Of a stretch of DNA of 64,000 nucleotides, positions 16,005 to 24,912 are shown in pieces. Position 1 is the first letter of the stretch. Each line of letters starts with the position of its first letter. The position numbers were made by a program, and so were the translations under genes. The notes below the pieces were generated by a model, which was given only the letters and a program-made list of their open reading frames with translations, did no database searches and had not been told where the DNA came from. The DNA comes from Sinomonas gamaensis (GTDB taxonomy: Bacteria > Actinomycetota > Actinomycetes > Actinomycetales > Micrococcaceae): the NCBI RefSeq assembly GCF_005876955.1, contig NZ_SSCL01000014.1, positions 1-64,000 of the forward strand. Direction: 5' to 3'.

Positions 16005-17465
16005 TTGCTGCATGACAACGCCACGGAAGAGCGCGGCCTGACGCTCGCAGACTATCTCTCGGTAGTGCGCGCGTACTGGCTGGGGATTCTCCTCTTCATC
16101 GCGGCCGCGACGGCCGCGGGCTACGGGTGGTACCTGATGCAGCCACGGGTCTACGAGGCCGAATCCAACGGGATCGTCCTTACTGGAGGCTCCGAGAACC
16201 TCAACCTCTCGCTAGCGGGGGACAACCTCTCAAAGTCCAAGGCAAAGAGCTACAAGTCCCTCGGCGACTCCGTCGTCGTCGCGGAACGCGTGGTGAAGGC
16301 GCTCCGGCTCGATGTCTCCGCACCGGCAATCGCGGGGACCGTGAGAGTGGTCGTCCCTGTCGACTCGCCGGAAATCCAGGTGACGGCGAGCGCTTCTGAC
16401 CCTGTGAAGGCCAAGGATGTTGCGGATGCGTGGGTCACCGCGCTTGCCGCCCAGGTCTACGAGCTCGAGAAGTCCACGTCGTCGCCTGGCCAGGAGCCCG
16501 CCACGAAGGTGGTTCCGCTCGCGAAGGCGGTCGTGCCCGGGGCGCCGGTCTCGCCGAACCTCAAGCTGGCTCTCGGCGTCTCCGCGGCCGGAGGCCTCCT
16601 GCTCGGCCTCGTCTATGCCCTCGTGCGCAACCATCTGGACCGGCGGATCCGCGGAACCGGCGAGGTCGAGCGCCGATTCCGGGTTCCCGTGGTGGGGACC
16701 CTCCCGCGGGACAAGAGGCTTCTGGGCTCGACCCGCATCCTGGACGTCTCGGGACACGGCGCGGGCCATGCGATGGGGGAGGCGCTCCGCGAACTGCGCA
16801 CCAACCTGCACTTCATCGACGTGGACAATCCGCCGCGGATCCTGCTGGTGACGAGTTCGCTGCCATCCGAGGGCAAGTCCACCGTGATCGGGAACCTCGC
16901 CGCGACCATCGCTGCGGCAGGTGAGGAAGTGATCGTGGTCGATGCCGATCTGCGCCGCCCCACCGTGCACAAGGTGTTCGGGGTCGCGGGCGAGGTAGGC
17001 GTCACTGACGTGCTGACGGGCCGAGCTGCGCTCGACGACGTCCTCCAGCCGTGGGGGCCCATGCCGCACCTGAAGGTCCTCGGCGCCGGTCGAATCCCTC
17101 CCAACCCGTCAGAGCTCTTGGGCTCACGGGCCATGCAGCACCTCCTGGCCGAACTCTCACGCCGTGCCGTCGTGCTGATCGACACGCCGCCCCTTCTGCC
17201 CGTCACGGACGCGGCCGTCCTCTCACGCGCCGCGGACGGCACGCTTGTGGTGGCCCGAGCTCGCAAGACCACGACCGACCACCTGCAGCGGGCCCTCGGG
17301 AATCTCGAGCGCGTCCGTGGCCGGGTGCTCGGCGTGATCCTCAACTGCGTCCCGACGAAGGGCCCAGACACGTACAGCTACGGCTACTACGGCACTTATG
17401 TGAGCAAGCCCGAGGAGGCCCCCGAGCCGGTCCCCGCGCTGAGGGGTCGGCGCTCGGCCAGCTGA
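16005..17465 (+). CDS. Polysaccharide co-polymerase / tyrosine autokinase (Wzc-CpsD type)
   Basis: 486-residue membrane BY-kinase that controls capsule or exopolysaccharide chain export. Wzz domain: TM1 at about 25-47, extracytoplasmic part, TM2 at about 187-208. Kinase: Walker A VTSSLPSEGKST, Walker A' VVDADLRRP, Walker B VVLIDTPPLLPVTD. The tail TYSYGYYGTYV is the tyrosine cluster that is autophosphorylated in such kinases. A TTG start is used, with GGGGGAGGA about 9 bases before it. Its 3' end overlaps the convergent phosphatase gene by 70 bases. No glycosyltransferase, flippase or polymerase is nearby. Confidence 0.9.
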   Translation: MLHDNATEERGLTLADYLSVVRAYWLGILLFIAAATAAGYGWYLMQPRVYEAESNGIVLTGGSENLNLSLAGDNLSKSKAKSYKSLGDSVVVAERVVKALRLDVSAPAIAGTVRVVVPVDSPEIQVTASASDPVKAKDVADAWVTALAAQVYELEKSTSSPGQEPATKVVPLAKAVVPGAPVSPNLKLALGVSAAGGLLLGLVYALVRNHLDRRIRGTGEVERRFRVPVVGTLPRDKRLLGSTRILDVSGHGAGHAMGEALRELRTNLHFIDVDNPPRILLVTSSLPSEGKSTVIGNLAATIAAAGEEVIVVDADLRRPTVHKVFGVAGEVGVTDVLTGRAALDDVLQPWGPMPHLKVLGAGRIPPNPSELLGSRAMQHLLAELSRRAVVLIDTPPLLPVTDAAVLSRAADGTLVVARARKTTTDHLQRALGNLERVRGRVLGVILNCVPTKGPDTYSYGYYGTYVSKPEEAPEPVPALRGRRSAS

Positions 17466-18088
17466 CGGCGCTCCGCTTCGCGGAGTTCGGCCCGGCTCCC
17501 CGGGCCGAAGGGGCGCCGTCGGCGTCTCGGCTCGGCTGCGCTGATGAGGGTGCTCACGGCGGGAACGATTTCGCGGGCCATCTGCTCGTAGACGGATGCG
17601 TCAAGCCCGTAGGGGTCGGTCACGTCGTTGTCGCCGCTCGCGCGGTGACGGATCCTATCGCCCTCGGCGACGTAGCGGTGCCACGTCTCCTGAACGGTCT
17701 CGCGGGTCGTCGGGCCAGGAAGCAGCTCGACGATCCGGGCGAACTCCCGAAGGGTGAATGTCCGCTTGAGTGCGGAAGGCGCGAGTGCGAGCAGCGGCGC
17801 TCTGTGGTCCTCAGCCAGAACGAGGACGAGGTCGGCGTCGGCGACGACGCGCTCGGTAAGCTGCCGCGCGGCGAACGTCTCGAGGCTCGTTCCGAGCTGC
17901 CGCGCGATCTCGGCCGATCGCGGCTGGGCCGGCTGCCCCACGAGAGCCCGGACTCCAGCGCTCGAGACACTGAACGAGCCCGGCGCCGCCTCGTCGAGGC
18001 CGGACTGGAGCAGCCGCTCCGCGAGGGGAGAGCGGCACACGTTGCCGGTGCAGACCGTGAGGATGCGGAAGGGGGTTCCGACGATCAT
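17396..18088 (-). CDS. Low-molecular-weight protein tyrosine phosphatase
   Basis: Removes phosphate from phosphotyrosine, probably on the adjacent BY-kinase. 230 residues. The P-loop CTGNVCRS (Cys13, Arg19) is at the N-terminus and the general-acid loop is NDVTDPYG (about 150-157). The core family is about 150-190 residues; here a basic Arg-rich tail (EPRRRRRPF ... ERRPLSAG) is added, and part of it is encoded antisense to the tyrosine-rich tail of the kinase gene. It sits 4 bases downstream of the signal peptidase stop and could share its transcript. Confidence 0.9.
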   Translation of the reverse strand: MIVGTPFRILTVCTGNVCRSPLAERLLQSGLDEAAPGSFSVSSAGVRALVGQPAQPRSAEIARQLGTSLETFAARQLTERVVADADLVLVLAEDHRAPLLALAPSALKRTFTLREFARIVELLPGPTTRETVQETWHRYVAEGDRIRHRASGDNDVTDPYGLDASVYEQMAREIVPAVSTLISAAEPRRRRRPFGPGSRAELREAERRQLAERRPLSAGTGSGASSGLLT

Positions 18089-18092
18089 CGGA

Positions 18093-18779
18093 TCACGCTA
18101 ACAGACCGATTCGCCCGAGCGGCCACAGGCGTGCCTCGACCCTTCCGACAACTGCGCTGACGGGAACGGTCCGCAGGCACTGTTCAGTCGGTCGTGCCGC
18201 CGCCCGGCACGCGATGACCGAGTCGGCCGAGGCGGAGCGATGGTCGCCGAGGACCACGAGCTCGCCGTCGGGCACGGTGAAAGGGCCGAAGCAGCGGGAC
18301 GAGCGGGTAGCGGTCACGCAGTCGAGGCGGCCCGCTTCGAAGGGCAGGTCCTTCGTGACATAGGGCTCGTCGAGCGCCACACCATTGCGCTGCACACGGC
18401 CCTCTCCATCGCAGCACGCGATCGTCTGGCCGCCGCGCGCCGCGACTCGTTTCACGAGGTAGAGCTCGCTTCCCGGGCCGATCCCCGTCAGGTCGCCGAA
18501 GGCGCGGACCGCGGAACCCAGCGGGCCGTCGTCGTTCGTTGCGACCGGCTGCCACGCGGCTGGGCGGGTGAAGACGACGACGTCGCCCGCCTCTAGTGAC
18601 CCGCCAAGGTAGGCGAGCCGGTTGACGAGGATGCGGTCGCCGCCGCTCGCGCTGCCTTGGAGGGTCGGCTCCATCGAGCCGGACGGCACACGGTAGAGCT
18701 TGACGACGAAAGACTGAAGCAGGCCCGCGACCACGAACGCTACGAGCAGGTTGAGGGCGAAGCGGAAGCGGGGGCTCAT
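18093..18779 (-). CDS. lepB: Signal peptidase I
   Basis: Membrane serine protease that removes Sec/Tat signal peptides. 228 residues from the ATG at 18779: one N-terminal membrane helix (about 7-27), then the catalytic Ser in YRVPSGSMEPTL (Ser35) and the Lys box YLVKRVAARGG. The C-terminal block VVLGDHRSASADS is the conserved GDN-type box, with His in place of Asn. The frame runs on upstream to 18917, but that would cover the paaA promoter, so the inner ATG is preferred. It has its own downstream partner, the tyrosine phosphatase. Confidence 0.88.
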   Translation of the reverse strand: MSPRFRFALNLLVAFVVAGLLQSFVVKLYRVPSGSMEPTLQGSASGGDRILVNRLAYLGGSLEAGDVVVFTRPAAWQPVATNDDGPLGSAVRAFGDLTGIGPGSELYLVKRVAARGGQTIACCDGEGRVQRNGVALDEPYVTKDLPFEAGRLDCVTATRSSRCFGPFTVPDGELVVLGDHRSASADSVIACRAAARPTEQCLRTVPVSAVVGRVEARLWPLGRIGLLA

Positions 18780-18819
18780 GGAGCGGACGCTAACAGCCGC
18801 TTCGGAGCACTGAGATGGC

Positions 18820-18867
18820 TTGACGCCAGTAATGGCTCCCGCATATTCTGAACGAACGGTCGGTAAT
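18820..18867 (+). promoter_or_regulatory. paaA promoter with PaaR-type operator
   Basis: TTGACG (18820-18825), 18 bases, TATTCT (18844-18849). The operator candidate (18846-18867) overlaps the -10 and start site. It shares GAAC-N2-TCGGTAA with the complement of the paaI site and is less perfectly palindromic. GAGGAGGA precedes the ATG at 18884. Confidence 0.6.
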
Positions 18868-18883
18868 TTATTGAGGAGGAGCC

Positions 18884-19879
18884 ATGGCAGCTGCGGCTTT
18901 GCAACCGGTGCCCGCAAGCGCCCCCATGTCCGACGAGGACGCGGCGGGCCAGGCGTATTTTGACCGCATCATCGCCGAAGACTCTCGAATCGAGCCCACA
19001 GACTGGATGCCGGAGGCGTACCGCAAGACCCTCATGCGCCAGATCTCGCAGCACGCGCACTCCGAGATCATCGGCATGCAGCCTGAGGCCAACTGGATCA
19101 CCCGGGCGCCGAGCCTCAAGCGCAAGTCCATCCTCATGGCAAAGGTGCAGGATGAGGCGGGGCACGGACTGTACCTCTATTCGGCAGCGGAGACGCTGGG
19201 CACCCCGCGCGACGTCCTGAACCAGCAGCTCCTCGACGGCAAGGCGAAGTACTCGTCGATCTTCAACTATCCGGCTCGCAGCTGGGCGGATATGGGGGCG
19301 ATCGGCTGGCTCGTGGACGGCGCGGCGATCGCCAACCAGGTCCCGCTGTGCCGGGCGAGCTACGGCCCTTACGGACGCGCGATGGTGCGCATCTGCAAGG
19401 AGGAGTCATTCCACCAGCGGCAGGGCTTCGAGATCCTCCTCGAGCTCTCCCACGGCACGCCCGAGCAGAAGCAGATGGCCCAAGATGCCGTCAACCGCTT
19501 CTACGCGCCCGCCCTCATGATGTTCGGGCCGCCCGACGACGACTCGCCGAACTCGAAGCAGTCCATGGCGTGGAACATCAAGCGCTTCTCCAACGACGAG
19601 CTGCGCCAGCGCTTCGTGGGGATGATCGCCGAGCAGGTCAAGGTCCTCGGCCTCACGCTCCCGGACCCCGAGCTCCGGTTCGACGAGGAGACGGGCAAGT
19701 GGATCCACATGGAGCTCGACTGGCAGGAGTTCAAGGACGTCATCGCGGGCCGCGGCCCGTGCAACGCCCAGCGCCTGGCGCGGCGTCGCGAGGCGCACGA
19801 GAACGGCGCCTGGGTGCGCGAGGCAGCGCGGGCGTACGCCGAGAAGCAGAACAACAAGCGGAAGGCAGGCGCTGCCTGA
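18884..19879 (+). CDS. paaA: Phenylacetyl-CoA 1,2-epoxidase, catalytic subunit A
   Basis: Di-iron subunit of the multicomponent monooxygenase that converts phenylacetyl-CoA to its ring 1,2-epoxide. 331 residues. The iron ligands lie in helices containing [37 protein letters not shown] and [17 protein letters not shown]. The four epoxidase genes and the reductase follow without gaps. The TGA and the ATG of paaB share one A. The start at 18884 has a strong GGAGGA and is the first ATG of the frame. Confidence 0.96.
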   Translation: MAAAALQPVPASAPMSDEDAAGQAYFDRIIAEDSRIEPTDWMPEAYRKTLMRQISQHAHSEIIGMQPEANWITRAPSLKRKSILMAKVQDEAGHGLYLYSAAETLGTPRDVLNQQLLDGKAKYSSIFNYPARSWADMGAIGWLVDGAAIANQVPLCRASYGPYGRAMVRICKEESFHQRQGFEILLELSHGTPEQKQMAQDAVNRFYAPALMMFGPPDDDSPNSKQSMAWNIKRFSNDELRQRFVGMIAEQVKVLGLTLPDPELRFDEETGKWIHMELDWQEFKDVIAGRGPCNAQRLARRREAHENGAWVREAARAYAEKQNNKRKAGAA

Positions 19880-20172
19880 TGAGCAATCAGCCGAACATCT
19901 GGCCCCTCTGGGAGGTCTTCGTGCGGTCGAGCCGTGGGCTCTCGCACGTCCACGCGGGTTCGCTGCACGCACCCGACGCTGAGATGGCTCTGCGGAACGC
20001 GCGGGACCTCTACACGCGTCGCAACGAGGGCGTCTCGATCTGGGTGGTCCCCTCGGACGCCATCACGGCCTCCGACCCTGACGCGAAGGGCTCGTTCTTC
20101 GAATCGCCGCAGGGGAAGGACTACCGCCACGCGACGTACTACACCAAGAGCGAGGGCGTGAAGCACCTGTGA
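19879..20172 (+). CDS. paaB: Phenylacetyl-CoA epoxidase subunit B
   Basis: Small subunit that bridges PaaA-PaaC dimers in the epoxidase. 97 residues, the usual size. IWPLWEVFVRSSRGLSHVHAGSLHAPD and ALRNARDLYTRRNEGVSIWVV are the family's conserved stretches. The ATG overlaps the paaA stop (ATGA arrangement) and its own TGA overlaps the paaC GTG, so it depends on coupled translation within the operon. Confidence 0.95.
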   Translation: MSNQPNIWPLWEVFVRSSRGLSHVHAGSLHAPDAEMALRNARDLYTRRNEGVSIWVVPSDAITASDPDAKGSFFESPQGKDYRHATYYTKSEGVKHL

Positions 20173-21026
20173 GCACCCACCAGGACCACTCCCTCGACAG
20201 TTTTGGCGACGCCGCAGCGTCCGCGACCCGCGTCACCCCGGGCAACGCCCTGCGGCCCGAGGACATCGCGCTGCAGACGGACCGGCCGACTGAAGATGTC
20301 GCGCAGTACGCCCTGCGCCTCGGCGACGACTCCCTGGTTCTCGCCCAGCGCCTGGGTCACTGGATCTCGCGGGGCCCGGAGATCGAGGAGGACATCGCCC
20401 TCGGCAACATCGCCCTCGACCTGCTGGGCCATGCGCGGTCCTTCCTCACCTACGCCGGCCATGCGTGGGACAAGACGGAGGACGACCTCGCCTACTGGCG
20501 GGAAGAGGACGAGTTCCGCTCGGCGTGGATCTTCGAGCAGCCCAACGGGGACTTCGGGGTGACCATCGCGCGGCAGCTCGTCGTCTCGGTCTTCCAGCGC
20601 CTCCTCTACTCGCGGCTCGTGAACTCGACGGACGCCACGATCGCAGCGATCTCCGCGAAGGCGCTCAAGGAGGTCGACTACCACCGCGACCACGCGACGC
20701 AGTGGACGCTCCGGCTCGGCGATGGGACCGAGGAGTCCCACCGTCGCATGCAGGAGGCGCTTGAGCTCATGTGGCCCTACGTCGACGAGCTGTTCGACGA
20801 CGATGAGCTCACCGAGAGGATCGGCGCGGTCGGCGTGCTGCCTTCATCGCTTCGCGCCGAGTTCGATGCCGAGATCGCGGCCGTGCTCGACGAGGCCACG
20901 CTGACCCTGCCGGCCGTTCCCCGCGCCAGCGGTGGCGGCCGTCGAGGCGAGCATACGGAGCACCTCGGCTACCTGCTCGCCGAGATGCAGGTCCTCGCGC
21001 GCAAGCATCCGGGTGCGACATGGTGA
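20169..21026 (+). CDS. paaC: Phenylacetyl-CoA epoxidase structural subunit C
   Basis: Ferritin-like, non-catalytic partner of PaaA. 285 residues. The helical bundle begins at YALRLGDDSLVLAQRLGHWISRGPEIEEDIALGNIALDLLGHAR. KALKEVDYHRDHATQWTLRLGDGTEESHRRMQ is the second conserved region, typical of PaaC. The C-terminus contains GGGRRGEHTEHLGYLLAEMQ. The GTG start overlaps the paaB stop by 4 bases and its end overlaps paaD by 7 bases. Confidence 0.95.
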   Translation: MSTHQDHSLDSFGDAAASATRVTPGNALRPEDIALQTDRPTEDVAQYALRLGDDSLVLAQRLGHWISRGPEIEEDIALGNIALDLLGHARSFLTYAGHAWDKTEDDLAYWREEDEFRSAWIFEQPNGDFGVTIARQLVVSVFQRLLYSRLVNSTDATIAAISAKALKEVDYHRDHATQWTLRLGDGTEESHRRMQEALELMWPYVDELFDDDELTERIGAVGVLPSSLRAEFDAEIAAVLDEATLTLPAVPRASGGGRRGEHTEHLGYLLAEMQVLARKHPGATW

Positions 21027-21514
21027 GCACCAGCACCCTCGATACCGAGATCCTCGAGCTCGCGGCCACGGTCAACGACCCTGAGATCCCGGTTCTGAGC
21101 ATCCGCGATCTGGGAATTCTCCGCGACGGTCACCTCGACGCGGACGGGACGGTCCGGTTGACCATCACGCCGACGTATTCGGGCTGCCCCGCGATGGACG
21201 CCATCAAGGACGACTTGCGGCGCGTCTTCGGCGAGGCGGGGTACGGGAAGGTCAAGGTCGACCTCGTGCTGTCGCCCGCCTGGACTACGGACTGGATGAC
21301 TGAAGAGGGCAAGGCCAAGCTCACCGAGTACGGGATCGCGCCCCCCACGGGTCGCGCTGCGGCCGGCCCCGTCCGCCTCGGCCTCGCCGTAAAGTGCCCT
21401 CGCTGCCACTCGCTCAACACCCGGGAGCTCTCCCGTTTCGGCTCCACCTCGTGCAAGGCGCTCTATGTGTGCCAGGACTGCCGGGAACCCTTCGACTACT
21501 TCAAGGTGCTGTAG
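21020..21514 (+). CDS. paaD: Phenylacetate pathway protein PaaD (DUF59 / metal-cluster maturation type)
   Basis: 164 residues. The N-terminal MIP18/DUF59 domain includes NDPEIPVLSIRDLGILRD and ITPTYSGCPAMDAIKDDL, whose Cys is the conserved reactive residue. The C-terminal part has a zinc-ribbon-like pair: CPRCHS and CQDCREPFDYFKVL. It is thought to help assemble the iron centre or the Fe-S cluster of the epoxidase. It is the fourth gene of the operon, overlapping paaC by 7 bases and lying 4 bases before paaE. Confidence 0.94.
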   Translation: MVSTSTLDTEILELAATVNDPEIPVLSIRDLGILRDGHLDADGTVRLTITPTYSGCPAMDAIKDDLRRVFGEAGYGKVKVDLVLSPAWTTDWMTEEGKAKLTEYGIAPPTGRAAAGPVRLGLAVKCPRCHSLNTRELSRFGSTSCKALYVCQDCREPFDYFKVL

Positions 21515-21518
21515 ACAG

Positions 21519-22691
21519 ATGACAGACCAGCTGACGGAAGACACTGAGGCGACTGGCCGCCGTCGTGCATCATTCCACCCGCTCGAGGTGAGCGAAGTGC
21601 GGCGCCTCACCAACGATGCGATCGAGGTGACGTTCGCGGTTCCGCCCGGGCTCGCCGATGAGTACGACTACATTCCCGGCCAGTACGTGGCCCTCCGCGC
21701 GCACGTTCTGGATCAGGACATCCGCCGCAGCTACTCGATCTGCGCCCCGCCGCAGCGGTTCGAGGACGGCAGCAGCGAGATCCGCGTCGCGATCAAGAAG
21801 GACCTCGGGGGCCTGTTCTCGACCTGGGCCAACGAGAATCTCGAACCGGGCGTCACGCTCGATGTCATGAGCCCGGCCGGAGCCTTCATCTCGAAGCACA
21901 AGATGACCGCCCTCAACGACCCGTCGAGCATCGACACCGAGGAAGAGCACACGTTCGTCGCCGTCGCGGCCGGTTCGGGGATCACGCCCGTCATCGCGAT
22001 CGCGAAGACCGTGCTTGCCGCCAACGAGAACGTGCGCTTCGACCTCATCTACGCCAACAAGGCCGCGATGGACGTGATGTTCGTCGAGGAACTCGCGGAC
22101 CTCAAGGACAAGTACCCGTCCCGCTTCGCGCTCCACCATGTGCTCTCGCGAGAACAGCGTATCTCGCCGCTGCTCTCGGGCCGGGTCGACGCAGAGAAGC
22201 TCACCACGCTGCTCAACACCGTGATCCACGCGGACGACGTCGACGAGTGGTTCCTCTGCGGCCCGTTCGAACTCGTCCAGCTCGTGCGGGACACGCTCTC
22301 GGCGCGCGGCGTCGAACCGGAGAAGGTGCGCTTCGAGCTCTTCACCACGGGCACCCCGACGAACCTCGAAGGCAACATCGGTCGGCCGGTGATCGAGGAC
22401 GACGGCAAGAGCTTCGACATCGAGTTCCGGCTCGATGGGCTTTCGGGAGTCGTCAAGAGCCCTGCCGCCGCGAACGAGACGATCCTCAATGCGGCTCTCC
22501 GCGTGCGCCCCGATGTTCCGTTTGCCTGCGCCGGGGGTGTGTGCGGCACGTGCCGCGCAAAGCTCGTCAAGGGAACGGTCGACATGGCGGAGAACTACGC
22601 GCTCGAACCCGACGAGCTTGAGCGCGGGTACGTCCTGACCTGCCAATCGCGCCCCACCTCGGACGCGGTGTCCGTTGACTTCGATGCGTAG
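21519..22691 (+). CDS. paaE: Phenylacetyl-CoA epoxidase reductase subunit E
   Basis: NADPH-dependent flavin/iron-sulfur reductase delivering electrons to PaaA. 390 residues. FAD domain with YVALRAHVLDQDIRRSYSIC, NAD(P) domain with AVAAGSGITPVIAIAKTVL, and a C-terminal plant-type 2Fe-2S domain whose first three Cys are in CAGGVCGTCRAK and the fourth near LTCQSR. The ATG at 21519 gives the usual length; the longer frame overlaps paaD. It completes the paaABCDE set. Confidence 0.95.
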   Translation: MTDQLTEDTEATGRRRASFHPLEVSEVRRLTNDAIEVTFAVPPGLADEYDYIPGQYVALRAHVLDQDIRRSYSICAPPQRFEDGSSEIRVAIKKDLGGLFSTWANENLEPGVTLDVMSPAGAFISKHKMTALNDPSSIDTEEEHTFVAVAAGSGITPVIAIAKTVLAANENVRFDLIYANKAAMDVMFVEELADLKDKYPSRFALHHVLSREQRISPLLSGRVDAEKLTTLLNTVIHADDVDEWFLCGPFELVQLVRDTLSARGVEPEKVRFELFTTGTPTNLEGNIGRPVIEDDGKSFDIEFRLDGLSGVVKSPAAANETILNAALRVRPDVPFACAGGVCGTCRAKLVKGTVDMAENYALEPDELERGYVLTCQSRPTSDAVSVDFDA

Positions 22692-22701
22692 GAGCTGAAA
22701 T

Positions 22702-23484
22702 TTGATCTCGCTCACCATGTCCGACGGCGTCGCCGAAGTGGTCCTGGACGCCCCCGGCAAGCTCAACGCCGTCGACCCCGCGGCGCTCGCCGAGCTGTCG
22801 CAGGCGTACGACGACGCCGCTGCCGCCGCCTCCCGCGGCGAGGTGCGGGCGCTGCTCCTGCGCGGCGTGGGGCGAGCCTTCTGCGCGGGTCGGGACATCT
22901 CCGGGGTCGACCCCGCCGACGACGACGTGCTCGGGTACCTCGGAGGCCTCGTGACTCCGCTCATGCAGAAGATGGCGGCGTTCCCAGCGCCGACGTTCGC
23001 GGCGGCCCAAGGGGCGACGCTCGGGGTTGGCCTCGGGCTCCTGCTCGCGACAGACGTCGTCTACGTCGCCGAGAACGCGAAGATCGGCTCGCCATTCGCC
23101 AATCTCGGGGCCACGCTCGACTCCGGGGGCCACTGGTACTTCACGGAGCGGCTCGGCATGCACCGGACGCTCGACCTGATCTACACCGGCGATCTCATGA
23201 GCGGAGCCGAGGCGGTGCGCTCGGGGCTCTTCAGCCGGGCCTTCCCAGCCAGCGAGCTGATCGATCGGACTCGTGAGGTGGTGGCTCGCGTCGCTCACGG
23301 CGCCACGGGGGCGTTCGTGGCCTCGAAGGAACTCGTCGCGCAGGTCCGTGACCGGCGGCTGGGGCTCTGGGAGTCGATGGACGCCGAGAACAAGGCCCAG
23401 GCGGCTCTGTGCGACTCGGACGACTACCGCGAGGGCTTCAAGGCCTTCCAGGAGAAGCGAAAGCCGGTGTTCTCGGGGAAGTAG
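22702..23484 (+). CDS. Enoyl-CoA hydratase/isomerase family protein, probable paa pathway enzyme
   Basis: 260-residue crotonase-fold enzyme. The oxyanion-hole segments LLRGVGRAFCAGRDISGV (about 53-70) and AAQGATLGVGLGLLLATDVVYVAENAKIGSPFANLG (about 100-135) are clear. It follows paaE by 10 bases, so it most likely acts as PaaG (ring-1,2-epoxide isomerase) or PaaF (hydratase); sequence alone does not decide. The TTG start at 22702 is preferred, with GGAG 7 bases before it. An ATG five codons further is possible. Confidence 0.85.
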   Translation: MISLTMSDGVAEVVLDAPGKLNAVDPAALAELSQAYDDAAAAASRGEVRALLLRGVGRAFCAGRDISGVDPADDDVLGYLGGLVTPLMQKMAAFPAPTFAAAQGATLGVGLGLLLATDVVYVAENAKIGSPFANLGATLDSGGHWYFTERLGMHRTLDLIYTGDLMSGAEAVRSGLFSRAFPASELIDRTREVVARVAHGATGAFVASKELVAQVRDRRLGLWESMDAENKAQAALCDSDDYREGFKAFQEKRKPVFSGK

Positions 23485-23510
23485 AACACTATTTCGACTA
23501 TCGACTTTAC

Positions 23511-23530
23511 TATCGAAGTCTTCTTCGATA
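23511..23530. promoter_or_regulatory. Perfect inverted repeat before the DUF222/HNH gene
   Basis: TATCGAAG-TCTT-CTTCGATA, an 8-base stem with a 4-base loop, lies 10 bases before the ATG at 23541. The core TATCGA also occurs just upstream (about 23499), and the stretch is locally A+T-rich. It could be an operator, or a hairpin reducing translation start. Confidence 0.4.
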
Positions 23531-23540
23531 AGCTTGCCGC

Positions 23541-24906
23541 ATGCTCGAAATGGGGGACTCGGGTGCGGAGGACTGGCGCAGCGCACTCGATGGGCTAAGG
23601 CGTCAGGCTGAGGGACCGTCAAATGACCAGATCGCGTCGTTCGTCGCCAGGCTCGGGCTTTCGGGCGGGCTGAAGGAGTTCACTGGTCCGCAGCTCATCG
23701 ATCGCATCGCTGCTCTCGAGCGCCTGAAGGCCGCTGCGGCGGCCGAGCAGGCTCGAGTTCAGGCGGAGTTTGCGGCCCTCTGCGAAGAAGGGCTCGATTC
23801 TCGCGCCGCGCGGGTGAAGGAACGTTCGGCTTCGGCTCAAATCGCCCCTCGCGCGCAAGGTCTCACCATCCCGCGGTGCGCGGCTTCTCGCGATGTCGAA
23901 CCGGCTCGTCCGCGAGATGCCGCACACTCTCGACGCCCTCGCGGCCGGACACCTCAACGAGGAGCGTGCCATCGTCGTGGCGGAGGCGGTGGAGGTCCTT
24001 CGACCTGTCGATCGGTCCGCCGTCGACAGGGAGCTGTGCGGCGACCCGCGTCGCTGTGAAGGACTCGGCGGTCGCGGTGTTCAGGATGCAGTGCGCGCGC
24101 GCGTCGACGCGATCGACGACGGCGCAGCCCTCGCCCGCGTACGCAAGGCGGAGTCCGAACGCCGCGTGACGATCCGCCGGCTACCCGATTCCATGGCGAA
24201 GGTCACCGCGATCCTTCCGGTGACGCAAGCGGCAGCCGTCGGCGGCGCCCTCCAGCGTGCCGTGGGGCAGGCTCGGGCCATGGGCGACGAGAGGACCGCC
24301 GGGCAGGTCGCGGCCGACACTCTTGTCGAGCTCGTGACGGGCCAGGACCGTGCCGACGCCGTCCCACTCCGCGTCGGGCTGGTCATGACGGACTCGTCGC
24401 TCCTCTCCGCTGGCCGTGAGCCGGCCCGGCTTCAGGGCTATGGGACGATCCCCGCTGGCCAGGCGCGAGCCATGATTGCCGGGGCGTCTGATTCTCTCGC
24501 GGGAGCTTGGCTTCGCCGCCTCTATCTGGAGCCGACCACCGGCGAGCTCGTGGCCATGGAAGCGAAGTCGCGGCGATTCCCTCGTGCCCTCGCAGAGTTC
24601 ATCGCGATTCGCGATCAGGCCTGCCGGACCCCCTATTGCGACACCTCGATCAAACACATCGACCACGTCGTCCAGGTCGCGCACGGCGGCGAGACGAGCG
24701 TCGAGAACGGGCAGGGCCTGTGCGAGCGGTGCAACTATACGAAGGACTCGCCCGGCTGGGAGCAGGCGGTCGTTGCGGGAGATACGCCCGATGCACCGGG
24801 CGCGGACATCGTGACGATCACGCCCACAGGGCATGAGTACTTTTCGCCTCCGCCGCGCCTTCCGGGGCAGAAGCCTCCGGGGCCACCCGAACGACAGGCC
24901 GGATAG
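23541..24906 (+). pseudogene. DUF222 / HNH endonuclease gene with a +1 frameshift
   Basis: Two overlapping frames encode one DUF222-HNH protein. Frame 1 from the ATG at 23541 gives the N-terminal DUF222 part and matches up to SASAQIA. The match then continues in another frame as LARKVSPSRGARLLAMSNRL. An extra C in the run CCCC at 23845-23848 explains the switch. The second frame carries the rest and the HNH nuclease: CRTPYCDTSIKHIDHVVQVAHGG and LCERCNY, with His-Asp-His and a zinc-binding Cys quartet, up to 24906. Repaired, the product would have about 455 residues. It may be a real mutation or a sequencing error. DUF222-HNH genes are abundant and variable in Arthrobacter-like genomes. Confidence 0.85.
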
Positions 24907-24912
24907 ATCCCA

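Noticed and set aside
23841-23850. Programmed +1 frameshift in the DUF222/HNH gene
   Set aside because: No slippery heptamer, stop codon at the shift or stimulatory structure was seen; a simple extra C explains the data.
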